From contig NZ_WOCD01000005.1 of NCBI RefSeq assembly GCF_009728465.1, positions 620,001 to 684,000 of the forward strand: DNA of 64,000 bases, in the 5' to 3' direction. Below, one piece after another: positions 49,027-59,523 of this stretch (position 1 is its first letter; each line of letters starts with the position of its first letter). Source of the stretch: Psychrosphaera haliotis. Its GTDB lineage: Bacteria > Pseudomonadota > Gammaproteobacteria > Enterobacterales > Alteromonadaceae. The notes beneath the pieces are model-generated. The model had not been told where the DNA came from. It saw only the letters and a list, made by a program, of their open reading frames with translations, and searched no databases. Position numbers and translations under genes: made by a program.

Positions 49027-50371
49027 TCATTCGTAAATAAACCACTGCGACAAGCCCCTTGCCAACATGAATATTGTAAATGCAGCCCATAAATATGATT
49101 TTGAAGGCGTAGGTGTAGTTGAAGGCATTGCTTAACGAATCAGTTAACGCGTTTGACAGTAAAATAATAGAAAAGAAACACAAAGCGGCGACAATCATAC
49201 TGTTCCTCATGCTTTATCCCAACCTAAGCCAACAAATATCCCATCAAATATAGCTTTAAAAAACCCTTAATGGCAGTAGATAAATCCAAATATAGTAACC
49301 AGTAATTCCGCTCTTCAGTGACTCAATATCCGTTAAAAGCCAAACAATGGCATCAACTGTTAATACATAAAATGCAGCATAACCGAGTGCGAAGGCTAGC
49401 CCCATTTTGATCCCTTGAGTAATGTACAATCGAAGTCTACGTTGCTTTTTTTGACCTACACAATTGCCCACTAATGACTCTAACGCAAAGGCAACGCCAT
49501 CCAATGAAAAAGAGATAAACAAGAAAACTGCATAATTAAGGAATTAATAGCCACCGTTTGGCTGCCAAACTGCGTCGCGTAAATAGTCATGAACGACAAA
49601 CAAAGTTGCAATACAGCGCTTCGTATAAACAAATTGCCGTTCATTCTTAGTAACGCTATCCAGCCTGTTAATACTGACTGTAAGGACACCGCTACCTTAT
49701 TTAACTCTGGTCGAATTAAGTAAATCATCATGCCAAACTGAACAATTTCAGCAAGCACTGAGGCAAACGCAACGCCAGCAACGCCAAAAGACAAAACAGG
49801 CACAAACAAAATGTCAGCAAATAATTCACTACATTACAAACGATTAAGGCTCTAAGCACCCATTTGGTTTTGCCCGAGCCAATCAAAAAACCAGACAAGG
49901 CCATATTCGCCAATACAAAAGGGGCGGCCCAAATACGGATATCAAAATAGGTTTTTGCCGATGCATAGGTCGCTTGCATGGCAAGGTCATCGCTAGATAC
50001 AAAAGTTAAAGAGAGAAGAGTGGTGATTGAAATAGCAGAATAAAGCTCGCTAAGATTACGCTTAAAAGCAACCCTTGATACAAGTGCAATATTGCTGAAG
50101 TTGCCGATTTTTCACCTCTAGCTTTAGCCACTAGGCCAGTTGTAGACATTCTGAGGAAGCCCAACAACCAAAATATTACCGAAATAAACAAACCAGCTAA
50201 CGCTGTACCAGCAAGAAATTGGCTATCGGGTAAATGCCCAATAACCGCAGTATCAACAAATCCCAACATAGGAATGCTAATGTTTGCTAGAATCATAGGC
50301 CAGGCTAAATGCCAAATTTTTAAATTGATGCGGGTACCTGACCACGCAGAGGATTGGAATAGAGATAACAT
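49027..50371 (-). pseudogene. MATE/DinF family efflux transporter, broken by about six indels
   Basis: The N-terminus (LAWPMILANISIPMLGFVDTAVIGHL) is a clear DinF-type MATE exporter, which drives drugs out with Na+ or H+. The rest appears in successive frames: TYFDIRIWAAPFVLANMALSG, then FVPVLSFGVAGVAFASVLAE, then FISFSLDGVAFALESLVG, then FKAIFDGIFVGLGWDKA, MRNSMIVAAL, and finally SYLWAAFTIFMLARG before TGA at 49027. Joins need single-base corrections near 50010, 49812, 49526, 49252, 49210 and 49108, mostly at homopolymers. The corrected length is about 448 residues, normal for the family. Its ATG abuts that of the next gene. Confidence 0.85.
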
Positions 50372-51460
50372 ATGATTAGATTATTACTTAAGCCTATTAG
50401 TGTTTTATTGATGTTAACGACGATGACTAGCTTGTTATGGCATCAATCTGTTTCCGCCGCAACGGTAGTACTTTACCACCATGTTAGCGAAACTACCCCA
50501 AAATCTACTAGTGTCTCTCCGCAACAGTTTGCTGTGCATTTAGCCATGATTGAAGAACTAGGCCTAGAAGTTGTGCCATTAACTCAAATTGTGGATGCCA
50601 TAAAGGCCAATAAGCCGGTTAACCCAAATTGGATTGCAATTACCTTTGATGATGGCTTTAGAAATGTTTATGACACGGCCTTCCCTATGCTCAAAGAAAA
50701 AAACTGGCCTTTTACTGTGTTTGTAAATCCGCTAATGGTCAAGCCAAGCAAACTATATATGGATTGGTCACAGCTTAAAACCTTAACGGAACATGGCGGT
50801 GACATAATGAATCACACCTTGGAGCATGAAAACTTAGTGCAAGGTGGACTGACCAACAAACAAATTGAAACGAATATACTAGTCGCAGAAGAAATGATTA
50901 AAGAGCAGTTAGGACAAAATCACAAAATGGTCGCTTATCCGTTTGGTGAGTATTCTGACAATATTAAAGCTATCCTGGGCAAAAATGGGTTTGTGGGTTT
51001 TGCTCAACACTCGGGTGCTATTAATGAAACTAGCGACCTTTTAGCATTGACTCGTTTTCCTGCTAATGGCATTTACGCCAATCCAAAAACACTAAAAAAC
51101 AAAATTAAAAGCTTAGCGTTTGATTTTGAGAACCAGTCTCCAACAGAAACTTTAGTTCGCAACATTGAAAAAATAGACACTGAGCAAGGACCTCTATGGA
51201 GAGTTAAACTTAAAGGAAAAGACTTTTACCAAAGTCAGTTAGCCTGTTTTATCACGGGTCAATCAGGTCCGGTAAAACCAACTTGGATTTCCGATCTCGA
51301 ATTTGAAATTGCAGCGCCTAAATCTCTTCAAACAGGACGCGTCAAATATAACTGTACGGCACCATCTATTAAAAATAGTGGCCGCTTTTATTGGACCAGT
51401 AAGCTTTGGATTACATTGCCTGATGACTTATCAAGTGAGTTAAATGAGGAAAGTGAATAG
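50372..51460 (+). CDS. Polysaccharide deacetylase family protein
   Basis: The 362-residue exported protein has a signal peptide (about 1-29, ending SVSAA) and a NodB-type domain with the metal Asp in TFDDG and the HxxxH ligand in NHTLEH. The start VVLYHHVS resembles the N-terminal domain of PgaB-like deacetylases. A C-terminal beta-rich domain (about 265-355) is unassigned. The substrate may be a surface N-acetylglucosamine polymer, but no synthase is near. The start ATG directly abuts the MATE ATG. Confidence 0.88.
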   Translation: MIRLLLKPISVLLMLTTMTSLLWHQSVSAATVVLYHHVSETTPKSTSVSPQQFAVHLAMIEELGLEVVPLTQIVDAIKANKPVNPNWIAITFDDGFRNVYDTAFPMLKEKNWPFTVFVNPLMVKPSKLYMDWSQLKTLTEHGGDIMNHTLEHENLVQGGLTNKQIETNILVAEEMIKEQLGQNHKMVAYPFGEYSDNIKAILGKNGFVGFAQHSGAINETSDLLALTRFPANGIYANPKTLKNKIKSLAFDFENQSPTETLVRNIEKIDTEQGPLWRVKLKGKDFYQSQLACFITGQSGPVKPTWISDLEFEIAAPKSLQTGRVKYNCTAPSIKNSGRFYWTSKLWITLPDDLSSELNEESE

Positions 51461-51504
51461 TCTCTAACCATGCGATATTCACTTAAAATTATATTTGTTT
51501 AAAG

Positions 51505-52551
51505 CTATATCGAACGGGTCGCTAACTCCATTAGGCGTTTAGCGATCTTATCCAACGGTAACTCCTCATTTCCAGCACCTAGCTCTTTTGCCGCTCTTGG
51601 CATGCCGTAAACCACACTGGAGTTCTCATCTTGAGTAATGGTATATGCACCTGACTCTTTGAGCCTTAACAAACCCTTAGCGCCGTCAGCGCCCATTCCC
51701 GTTAAAATCACTCCCGAGCTATATTTGCCCATGTACTTTGCGATGGAATCAAATAACACATCGACTGCAGGTTTGTGTCTATTTACTGGTTCAGAGTCAT
51801 CCAGCTGACATAACAACTTACTGCCCCTTTTTAATACCGTTAAATGCTTATCACCTGGCGCAATATAGATATGCCCAGGTTCAATGACCTGACCATGACT
51901 TGCTTCATGCACCGTCATTTTACAAACTTTATTTAATCGTTCTGCGTACGTTTTACTAAACACGGGAGGAATATGTTGGGTCACAACAATTGGACAGAAA
52001 TTCGCGGGTAAGTTAATCACTACCTCTTTTATAGCTTCTGTTCCACCTGTAGATGCACCAATGGCGATTAAGTGGTTCTTTTTAAAATCTCCAGTCGCTG
52101 CTGGGGCTGCATCACTTTGTTGCGCTCTCTTTCTTGAGCGAATGATTTGACTTAGTCGAGCGCCGGCTGCCGCTCTAATTTTCTCCACTAGTACGTCGGC
52201 ATACTTACCAAGACTTTCTTTAACATCAACTTTGGGCTTTTCTAAAAAATCCACAGCACCTATCGACAATGCTTCTAACGTTATTGGTGCACCTTCTGCT
52301 GTAAGTGTTGATAACATTACAACGGGCATTGGCCTTAATCGCATTAAGTTTTTAAGAAAAGTAATGCCATCCATTTTTGGCATTTCTATATCAAGCGTTA
52401 AAACGTCTGGGTTTAAAGACTTGATGAGATCTCTGGCCTCTAGCGGATCTTCAGCTTCACCTACCACCTGCATATCGGGTGCGGCACTTATTATTTCATT
52501 TAGAATCATCCTAATCAGCTTGGAGTCATCTACTATTACAACCTTAATCAT
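51505..52551 (-). CDS. cheB: Chemotaxis protein-glutamate methylesterase CheB
   Basis: CheB demethylates and deamidates chemoreceptors when phosphorylated by CheA. The N-terminal receiver has the phospho-Asp in LTLDIEMPKMDG (about residue 56). The C-terminal esterase has the Ser in IGASTGGTEA, His in VTQHIPP and Asp in GMGADGAKG. Length is 348 residues. It is the last gene of the chemosensory operon, 11 bases after cheD. Confidence 0.97.
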   Translation of the reverse strand: MIKVVIVDDSKLIRMILNEIISAAPDMQVVGEAEDPLEARDLIKSLNPDVLTLDIEMPKMDGITFLKNLMRLRPMPVVMLSTLTAEGAPITLEALSIGAVDFLEKPKVDVKESLGKYADVLVEKIRAAAGARLSQIIRSRKRAQQSDAAPAATGDFKKNHLIAIGASTGGTEAIKEVVINLPANFCPIVVTQHIPPVFSKTYAERLNKVCKMTVHEASHGQVIEPGHIYIAPGDKHLTVLKRGSKLLCQLDDSEPVNRHKPAVDVLFDSIAKYMGKYSSGVILTGMGADGAKGLLRLKESGAYTITQDENSSVVYGMPRAAKELGAGNEELPLDKIAKRLMELATRSI

Positions 52552-52562
52552 TGATTTACCTT

Positions 52563-53201
52563 TTAGAACAATTCTATATCGGACGTTTCATGCTCTGGTT
52601 TTTCTATTTTCGAGCGGTATTTAACTTCACGAAGTTTAATCGTATCGTTATGCATACTTTGTAAACGTTTAACCAATCCCTTTCCTTCTTGAGGATAAAA
52701 AAGCACCTTTCGTGGCCAAGGCCCACCCATATCAGAAGCAACTAACGGCAACTCTTCTTTTAGAATAAACTCCTTAGCAAAGGCAATATTCTGTTCCCCT
52801 ATCGGCGTTTGCATCTCTTTAATAATATTGCCACCACCAAACAGTTTCACTTTCATTCTATTGCGATGGCCACCATGTTTTATAATTTCATTTATCAAAC
52901 ATTCCATCGCCCAGATCCCATACCGACAACTGTAACTATCGTGAAACTTCCACATTTCTTGACCATGGTTATTCCCCTTTAATGGCAGCATAAAGTGGTT
53001 CATTCCGCCTAGGCCTGCGTATTCGTCCCAAATACAGGCTGAAATGCATGATCCTAATACTGTTGCGATGGCTTCTTTTTCTTTTGTTACATAAAACTCG
53101 CCCGGTAAAATTTTTGCGACTACGATATTCCGACCATTGTCCACATAACGTTTTATGTGTTCAAAACCCGGCAGTGTCGCTTTGAACTGCGTTGCACTCA
53201 T
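52563..53201 (-). CDS. cheD: Chemoreceptor glutamine deamidase CheD
   Basis: CheD deamidates receptor glutamines and can interact with CheC or CheY-type proteins. The catalytic Cys is in VLGSCISACIWD and the His in GGMNHFMLP. Length is 212 residues. Its ATG overlaps the cheR stop as ATGA. CheD in a gammaproteobacterium is typical of secondary chemosensory clusters such as Pseudomonas Che2. Confidence 0.95.
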   Translation of the reverse strand: MSATQFKATLPGFEHIKRYVDNGRNIVVAKILPGEFYVTKEKEAIATVLGSCISACIWDEYAGLGGMNHFMLPLKGNNHGQEMWKFHDSYSCRYGIWAMECLINEIIKHGGHRNRMKVKLFGGGNIIKEMQTPIGEQNIAFAKEFILKEELPLVASDMGGPWPRKVLFYPQEGKGLVKRLQSMHNDTIKLREVKYRSKIEKPEHETSDIELF

Positions 53202-54021
53202 TGCGCTATCTTCTGATAAACGTTTTGCCCTAACCCTTTAAACTGAAGATTTTCCCTTCCCATTGACTCAGAGTGTCCCAAAATTAAGTACCCGCCCGGA
53301 GCCAGTAAGTTTGCATAACGGTTAAACAGCTTTACCTTGGTTTCATGATCAAAATAAATAATCACGTTGCGACAAAATATAACGTCAAATGGCCCTTTTA
53401 TTGGCCACTCTTTTAATAGATTAAGTTGTTTAAAACTGATGTTTTGTTTGAGATAAGGCTTGGCCTTATAGCGCTTTGCACTGCCATCTTTAAGGAAGTA
53501 TTTTTTTAGTTGAGCATCACTCAATCCTGATACTTGACCACCTTCATATATAGCTTCTCTGCCAGACTCTAAAACATTGGTATCAAGGTCTGTTGCCAAA
53601 ATTTTGAAGTCCCAGTTTGAAGGGATAAGCTTGTCTAAGCATATTGCAATTGAGTAAGGCTCCATTCCAAGTGAGCAGCCTGCCGACCATATTCGCACGC
53701 GGTGATCACTTTTATGCCGACTCAATATCTCAGGTACCGCCGTTTTCTTCAAAAAATCGAAGTGATGTGTTTCTCTAAAAAACGACGTTAAGTTTGTGGT
53801 AATTGCATTTATAAACTCACCAAATTCAACTGACTCGTTATTGTTTAAATACGAGATATACTCAGAGAACGAAGATAACCCTAGCTTCCTCAGTCGTCTT
53901 GAAATGCGCGCGTATACCATGTCTTTTTTTGCTCAGATAAAACAATGCCACAGGCTTCATAAACTCTTTCACTTATGAAGCTGTAGTCCTTGCTTGTCAT
54001 TAGAAACTCTTTGTTATCCAA
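53198..54021 (-). pseudogene. cheR: Chemotaxis methyltransferase CheR, broken at an A-run (possible programmed frameshift)
   Basis: CheR methylates receptor glutamates using S-adenosylmethionine. The main frame (from GTATACGCGCGC onward) has most of the N-terminal helical domain and the methyltransferase fold (RIWSAGCSLGMEPYSIA, FDVIFCRNVIIYF). The first 30 residues lie in another frame: TTG 54021, with AAGGAG seven bases upstream, encodes MDNKEFLMTSKDYSF...ACGIVLSEQ. One added A in the run at 53930-53924 joins them as SEQKKDMVYARISRRL, 274 residues, the standard length. The break coincides with an A_AAA_AAG heptamer in the right phase for -1 slippage. ATG 54000 is an alternative start. Confidence 0.88.
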
Positions 54022-54068
54022 TCACCTACTCCTTGCTGTTACCCGTGTTCCAAGCAAATTTGGTTAAA

Positions 54069-56378
54069 CTAAAACTCCTGCCATTCTTCATCGTCACTAG
54101 GCTGCGACGAAACCGGAGACTTAATTTCCGCTCGTGCTGGCTGCGCAATCGCCTTACGGCTATTACTTTGGGACAATCGAGGCGCGGCGTTTAATTGTGA
54201 CTCAGACATTTTGAAGAAGGTTAAGAGCTCTCTCATAGAACGAGCTTGCTCCGACATTGACTCGCCAGCTGCTGATGCCTGCTCAACGAGTGCCGCATTT
54301 TGTTGCGTCATCTCATCCATTTGGGAAACGGCTTTATTAACTTGCTCTATGCCAGATGTTTGCTCGATAGATGCAACACTAATATCACTAATAGTGTCGT
54401 TCACCTTTCTAACGGCTTTAACAATTTCTTGAAGCATCTCACCCGATTGATTTACCAATGAGGTACCATCTTCAACTTTTGAAACAGAATCTCTAATTAA
54501 ATCTTTTATCTCTTTTGCTGCAGCAGCAGAACGTTGAGCGAGGTTTCTTACTTCACCGGCAACAACCGCAAAACCACGGCCTTGTTCGCCAGCTCTCGCG
54601 GCTTCAACAGCAGCATTTAACGCTAATAAGTTTGTCTGGAACGCAATTTCATCAATGACGCCAATGATGTCAGCAATCTTCTTACTAGCCTCATTAATTT
54701 CCGCCATACTTTCTACAGCTCGACCTACAACCGAGCCGCCAGATTCAGCTTTGCTTGCCGCTTCTTCAGCTAAGTCATTGGCCATTTGGGCATTATCAGC
54801 GTTTTGCCTTACCGTTGCCGTCATCTCTTCCATACTAGATGCCGTTTCCTCAAGCGAAGATGCTTGCTCTTCGGTTCTTTGGCTTAAATCGGCATTACCT
54901 TGTGCAATTTCCTCAGCTCCAGAGCTCACTGTAGTAGCGGAGCGATCAATTTGCCCAATCACTTCTGTTAACTTATCTACAGTAGCGTTGGCATCGCGTT
55001 TCAGTTTATCGAACATGCCTTGATATTCTGTATCGATACGGCGAGTTAAATTACCGTGAGCCAAGGCATCAAAAATATTAACGGTATCTTGAATAACACC
55101 TTCGGCTATACCAACGACTTGGTTTAAGCCCATAGACAACTCTTTGAAAAAGCCTTCTTTGTCATCTTCTGCAATTCTTATCGTTAGATCACCGTTAGTG
55201 GCAGCATCTATAACTTTTGCAATTTCGTTTTGAATAGTCATTTCATTGGTTTTATCAACCCACTCTACAATCGTTCCAAGTCGATTACCGTTTGAGTCAA
55301 CCCAAGGGGAAGCAAATAATTCAAACGTTAATTTCCCAACTCTTATATTTGTTTGATACGGTTCTGAAAGTTTTTTTAGCATATTACGTTGATGAGAAGC
55401 ATCTTTATGGAAGTCATCAACACAGGTGCCAATAAGCTTATCGGCATTAAAGTTTGGTAGCGTTTTTGTGATTTCTCTTTCTCGTTTACGGAACATTTTT
55501 GTCACTTCATTGTTCATATAAACAATTTCTAATTCATTATTAGCAATCATGACATTTGCCTGACAAAGCGTTAGTGCCTGTGCCAAATTGCCAGCTTGTC
55601 GAGCCTCTTCTTCCATCTCTTTCTGCTCGGTAATATCAGTTGCAAACTTAACCACTTTAATTGGGTTACCGTCTAAGTCCTCAATAGGGTTATAACTTGC
55701 TTGAATCCATATGGTTTTGCCTCCTTTGCCAAGCCTTTTGTACTCGCCAAAATCAAATTCACCGCGATTCAACTTCGCCCAAAACTCTTTGTATTCGCTA
55801 GTCTCAGCTATTCCATCCGGCGCAAACATACTATGATGGCGCCCTTTAACTTCCTCTAGTGAATAGCCCATTGTGGATAAAAAGTTAGCGTTGGCAGTAA
55901 TGATTGTACCGTCCATTTCAAATTCAATGACCGCTTGAGACTTGTTAATAGCGTTTAACTGACCGTTTGATTCAGACGCTTTTTTCTTTTGCTCTGTTAT
56001 GTCAGATGCGTATTTAACAACCTTAAAAACCTTATTTTCACTGTCCATTATTGGGTTGTACGTGGCTCTAATCCAAATGTCTTCACCGTTTTTGGTTACT
56101 CGTTTAAATTCGTCAGATTTAAACTCACCTCGAGCCAAGTCTTGCCAGAATTTTCGATATTCATCACTGGCTACGTCACGTCGATCTACAAATATGCTGT
56201 GATGTTGACCTTGGATTTCTTCTAATCGATATCCAAGTACATTTAAAAAATTATTATTGGCCGTTTTAATCGTGCCATCTGGATAAAACTCAATAACAGC
56301 TTGAGACTTGTCTAGTGCATCTAGAACAAGTCGATCTGTGGAATCAGAAGAACCCAATAAATTTTTTAAAAAACCCAT
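54069..56378 (-). CDS. Cytoplasmic PAS-containing methyl-accepting chemotaxis protein
   Basis: This 769-residue receptor has no membrane segment. Two near-identical PAS domains (about 15-135 and 137-257, each with a GxHHSxF loop and a DITEQK exit) resemble those of BdlA/Aer-type sensors. A third PAS-like domain (about 265-380) and HAMP-like repeats (about 385-480) follow, then the signalling coiled coil with the hairpin tip ending near residue 640 ([26 protein letters not shown]). The protein ends EEWQEF, a WxxF-type pentapeptide that can dock CheR or CheB, as in the Pseudomonas Aer2/McpB receptor. It lies between cheW and cheR. Confidence 0.95.
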   Translation of the reverse strand: MGFLKNLLGSSDSTDRLVLDALDKSQAVIEFYPDGTIKTANNNFLNVLGYRLEEIQGQHHSIFVDRRDVASDEYRKFWQDLARGEFKSDEFKRVTKNGEDIWIRATYNPIMDSENKVFKVVKYASDITEQKKKASESNGQLNAINKSQAVIEFEMDGTIITANANFLSTMGYSLEEVKGRHHSMFAPDGIAETSEYKEFWAKLNRGEFDFGEYKRLGKGGKTIWIQASYNPIEDLDGNPIKVVKFATDITEQKEMEEEARQAGNLAQALTLCQANVMIANNELEIVYMNNEVTKMFRKREREITKTLPNFNADKLIGTCVDDFHKDASHQRNMLKKLSEPYQTNIRVGKLTFELFASPWVDSNGNRLGTIVEWVDKTNEMTIQNEIAKVIDAATNGDLTIRIAEDDKEGFFKELSMGLNQVVGIAEGVIQDTVNIFDALAHGNLTRRIDTEYQGMFDKLKRDANATVDKLTEVIGQIDRSATTVSSGAEEIAQGNADLSQRTEEQASSLEETASSMEEMTATVRQNADNAQMANDLAEEAASKAESGGSVVGRAVESMAEINEASKKIADIIGVIDEIAFQTNLLALNAAVEAARAGEQGRGFAVVAGEVRNLAQRSAAAAKEIKDLIRDSVSKVEDGTSLVNQSGEMLQEIVKAVRKVNDTISDISVASIEQTSGIEQVNKAVSQMDEMTQQNAALVEQASAAGESMSEQARSMRELLTFFKMSESQLNAAPRLSQSNSRKAIAQPARAEIKSPVSSQPSDDEEWQEF

Positions 56379-56394
56379 ACCATCACCTGCCTTG

Positions 56395-56874
56395 TTATAT
56401 TAATAACACTTTTTCTAGATCTAAAAGGACTACCATTTTGTCGCCTACATTTATGAGGCCTTCAATATAGTTTTTTGTTTCAGAGTCACCAATGTCTGGT
56501 GCCTTTTTGGCTTTTTGTTTTTCGATGTTGTAAACATCAGAAACTGCATCAACAACTATGCCCATTATTTTCGTTTTTTTGTCTATCATCACTTTTACAA
56601 TAATGATGACCGTCAACTCGTTGTAATCAAATTTACTGAGATTAAAGCGAATACGCAGATCCACGACTGGAACCACGGTTCCTCGCAAATTAATCACACC
56701 TTTTACATATTCTTCTGAGTTAGGAATGCTCGTCATTGATTCCCAACCTCTAATTTCCTGTACCGATAAGATCTCAATACCGTACTCTTCGTCGTCCATC
56801 ATGAACGTCAAATACTGAACCAGATCGACGTTATCGTCGTTACCAAGCTGACTTGTTGATAAAACTTCATTCAT
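56395..56874 (-). CDS. cheW: Chemotaxis coupling protein CheW
   Basis: CheW links the receptor to CheA in the signalling array. The 159-residue product has the CheW fold, with [32 protein letters not shown] and the C-terminal hydrophobic strand. ATG 56874 is one base after the cheA stop (TAG C ATG); an upstream TTG at 56904 inside cheA is unlikely. Confidence 0.95.
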   Translation of the reverse strand: MNEVLSTSQLGNDDNVDLVQYLTFMMDDEEYGIEILSVQEIRGWESMTSIPNSEEYVKGVINLRGTVVPVVDLRIRFNLSKFDYNELTVIIIVKVMIDKKTKIMGIVVDAVSDVYNIEKQKAKKAPDIGDSETKNYIEGLINVGDKMVVLLDLEKVLLI

Positions 56875-56875
56875 G

Positions 56876-59104
56876 CTACACCGCTTCCGATAGAGGTTTG
56901 TCAAAATCTAAACCTACATGGCCAGCTCGTTTTAAGCCTGCCATTTTAACTACACTGGATATGTCGATAATGAGCGATACGCTGCCACTACCTAAAATAG
57001 TTGCGCCCGATATGCCGTCTACCTTCTTATAGTTCTCTTCCAAGCTTTTGATTACAAACTGCTGCTGAGCCAACAACTCATCAACTAGTAGGCCGACCTT
57101 TTCGTTGTCACTTTCCACTACAACTAAAAGCCCACCTTGAAGTTTTTGACAAGCTTCTGGATGGTTGAACAACTGATGCATTCTTAAAATAGGGATGTAG
57201 TCATCACGTAATCGCAATACATCCATACCACCGCCTACAGAATTTACTTTTGACATATCTATTTGTAATGACTCAACAATAGAAACTAACGGAATGATAT
57301 AAATATGGTTGCCAACCTTAACCAACTGACCATCTAATATGGCTAATGTTAAAGGTAGTCTAATTGTAAATGTGGACCCTTTATTGGGTTCAGAGACAAC
57401 TTCCACTGTGCCATTTAACGCATTAATATTCCGCTTAACCACATCCATGCCTACTCCGCGACCAGATATGTCACTAACTTCATCAGCAGTAGAAAACCCG
57501 GGTTTGAAAATGAGTTCGTTGATTTCTTGATTACTTAACACGGACTCTTCTGTAATTAGCCCGTTCTCTATTGCTTTTGACCTGATTTTTTCCGTATTAA
57601 GGCCACGTCCGTCGTCTATTATTTCGATAATAATATTACCGCCTTGATGGTAGGCATTAAGAATCACTTTACCCGCTTCACTTTTTCCTGCGGCTAAACG
57701 TTCTGGCGTGGTTTCTAAACCATGGTCTAACGAGTTTCTAATCAAATGCACCATAGGGTCGGATATTTTTTCCATCACCGTTTTATCTAACTCAGTGCCC
57801 TCACCCTTCAAAACTAAATCAACTTTTTTGTCTAATTTTTGAGAGATATCTCGTACTAGTCTAGGAAATCTAGAAAACACAAAACTAATAGGTAACATCC
57901 TAATGCGCATAACATTTTCTTGTAAGTCACGGGTGTTGTGAGCCAATTGCGCAAGCCCTTCTCTAAGCGCTAGTAATTTTGCGTGATCAATCTGCTCATC
58001 TTCACCTAACTCATTCAACATCGCTTGCGTGATTACAAGTTCGCCTACCATGTTTATAAGTGAGTCAACTTTATCTGTGCCTACTCGTATTGAGCTTGAT
58101 TCTTGTTTTGTTGGTTCTTTTTTATTGTCTGTTGACGCTTTTTGTACCGGTCTAAATTCTGCTTTCACCGGATCACTGGTTGCTGAATCGTTCTGCTTTG
58201 AATTATCTGTTGGTAGAGACTCTGGAGTTGTTGCTGGAGTCGCTGAAGCCAAATCTACAGAAGTTGACGATTCCGTTAATGAGGGCTCATGTTTAGACGC
58301 TTCAATCTCGTCAAGTTCACTCTCCACTTCGATTTCATCTTCAAACTGGGCAACTAGTTTAATTTCTATTTCAGCGTCGTCTTCAACCCACTCAAATACA
58401 CTTTTTACGGTTTCTTCATCACTAGTGGTATCTAAATTGATTGTCCAGCCTAAGTAACAATCATCAGCAACTAAGTTATCAAGCTCAGGAATGCCTTTAA
58501 TATTTGCTTCTACCGATAGCTCTCCATGCTCCGCTAGATCTTCAAAAATAAATAGAGGTTCATTTCCCGTCTTAAATACATGAGACTCAGGGTTAAACTT
58601 AATTTCAAAGAAGTTGGTAATCTGTATTTTTGTTTGTTTACTCGCAACGCCATTGGATTCAGGTTGCGTAGCTACCGCGTCACTATTGCTTGTATTGCTA
58701 TCATCAGTGGTGTTCTTCTGTTCCAAAATAGCTTCAAATTGAACACGAAGCGTATTCGCTTCTTGTGACTCTTGTTCGTCATTATTTTGAATCGACCTAA
58801 GCATATTCCTAAGGCAATCAATACTTTTGAGCATTAGGTCTACATGATTTGCAGCTAATTCACGCTCACCGTTTCTAATTTCATCTAATAACGTTTCTAT
58901 TACGTGAGTGAAATTGGCAATCGCATTAAAACCAAAGGTACCACTGCCACCTTTAATAGAATGAGCAGCTCTAAAGATGTTATTGATAATTTCACTGTCT
59001 ACGTCACCCGGGGACAAATTAAGTAACTCGGATTCCATAGTTTCAAGGCCTTCAAAACTTTCATCGATGAAGACTTCGTAAAATTGTGAGAGATCAATAC
59101 TCAT
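56876..59104 (-). CDS. cheA: Chemotaxis histidine kinase CheA
   Basis: CheA phosphorylates CheY and CheB in response to receptor state. Domains in order: P1 Hpt with phospho-His48 in AAHSIKGGSGTFG; a long acidic linker region (about 135-330), where a CheY-binding P2 would lie; P3 dimerisation helices; P4 ATPase with N box (HLIRNSLDHG), DDGRGLN and GRGVGMDVV; and P5 CheW-like regulatory domain. Length is 742 residues. Confidence 0.97.
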   Translation of the reverse strand: MSIDLSQFYEVFIDESFEGLETMESELLNLSPGDVDSEIINNIFRAAHSIKGGSGTFGFNAIANFTHVIETLLDEIRNGERELAANHVDLMLKSIDCLRNMLRSIQNNDEQESQEANTLRVQFEAILEQKNTTDDSNTSNSDAVATQPESNGVASKQTKIQITNFFEIKFNPESHVFKTGNEPLFIFEDLAEHGELSVEANIKGIPELDNLVADDCYLGWTINLDTTSDEETVKSVFEWVEDDAEIEIKLVAQFEDEIEVESELDEIEASKHEPSLTESSTSVDLASATPATTPESLPTDNSKQNDSATSDPVKAEFRPVQKASTDNKKEPTKQESSSIRVGTDKVDSLINMVGELVITQAMLNELGEDEQIDHAKLLALREGLAQLAHNTRDLQENVMRIRMLPISFVFSRFPRLVRDISQKLDKKVDLVLKGEGTELDKTVMEKISDPMVHLIRNSLDHGLETTPERLAAGKSEAGKVILNAYHQGGNIIIEIIDDGRGLNTEKIRSKAIENGLITEESVLSNQEINELIFKPGFSTADEVSDISGRGVGMDVVKRNINALNGTVEVVSEPNKGSTFTIRLPLTLAILDGQLVKVGNHIYIIPLVSIVESLQIDMSKVNSVGGGMDVLRLRDDYIPILRMHQLFNHPEACQKLQGGLLVVVESDNEKVGLLVDELLAQQQFVIKSLEENYKKVDGISGATILGSGSVSLIIDISSVVKMAGLKRAGHVGLDFDKPLSEAV

Positions 59105-59131
59105 AGCAACCCCATTTAAAAATGTGCAGAA

Positions 59132-59494
59132 TTAACGAGCGACTTTTTTAATGACGGTCAACAACTGCTCTGGATTAAAGGGCTTAACTATCCAGCCTGT
59201 TGCCCCCGCCGCTTTGCCTTCACCTTTTTTGTTGGTACCAGACTCCGTGGTAAGCATTAATATGGGTGTGAATTTAAATTGCGGTAGTGTTCTTAAGTTC
59301 CTAACGAGCTCAATGCCATCCATATTAGGCATGTTTACGTCTGATATGATCACATCAAATTCAGCGTCTCTAGCTACGTCTAGTGCTTCTTGACCATCTT
59401 TAGCTTCGGTTACATCATAACCTGCGTTTTTTAGAGTGAAGCCAACCATCTGCCTCATAGAAGCAGAATCATCAACGGCCAGAATCTTTTTCAT
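59132..59494 (-). CDS. cheY: Chemotaxis response regulator CheY
   Basis: A single-domain receiver of 120 residues. Acidic pocket in AVDDS, phospho-Asp52 in IISDVNMPNMDG, the Thr in MLTTES and Lys in VKPF are present. ATG 59494 has AAAGGTG just upstream and is preferred over the in-frame start at 59515. It sits directly before cheA, so it is likely the output or phosphate sink of this pathway rather than the flagellar CheY. Confidence 0.95.
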   Translation of the reverse strand: MKKILAVDDSASMRQMVGFTLKNAGYDVTEAKDGQEALDVARDAEFDVIISDVNMPNMDGIELVRNLRTLPQFKFTPILMLTTESGTNKKGEGKAAGATGWIVKPFNPEQLLTVIKKVAR

Positions 59495-59523
59495 AAAGTC
59501 ACCTTTTATGTTCAAACTTGAAT

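Noticed and set aside
48992-49210. A 72-codon minus-strand frame that looks like a small membrane protein
   Set aside because: Its first part (MRNSMIVAAL) is colinear with the C-terminal region of DinF-type exporters, and the rest of that region is in the neighbouring frame, so it is a fragment of the broken MATE gene.
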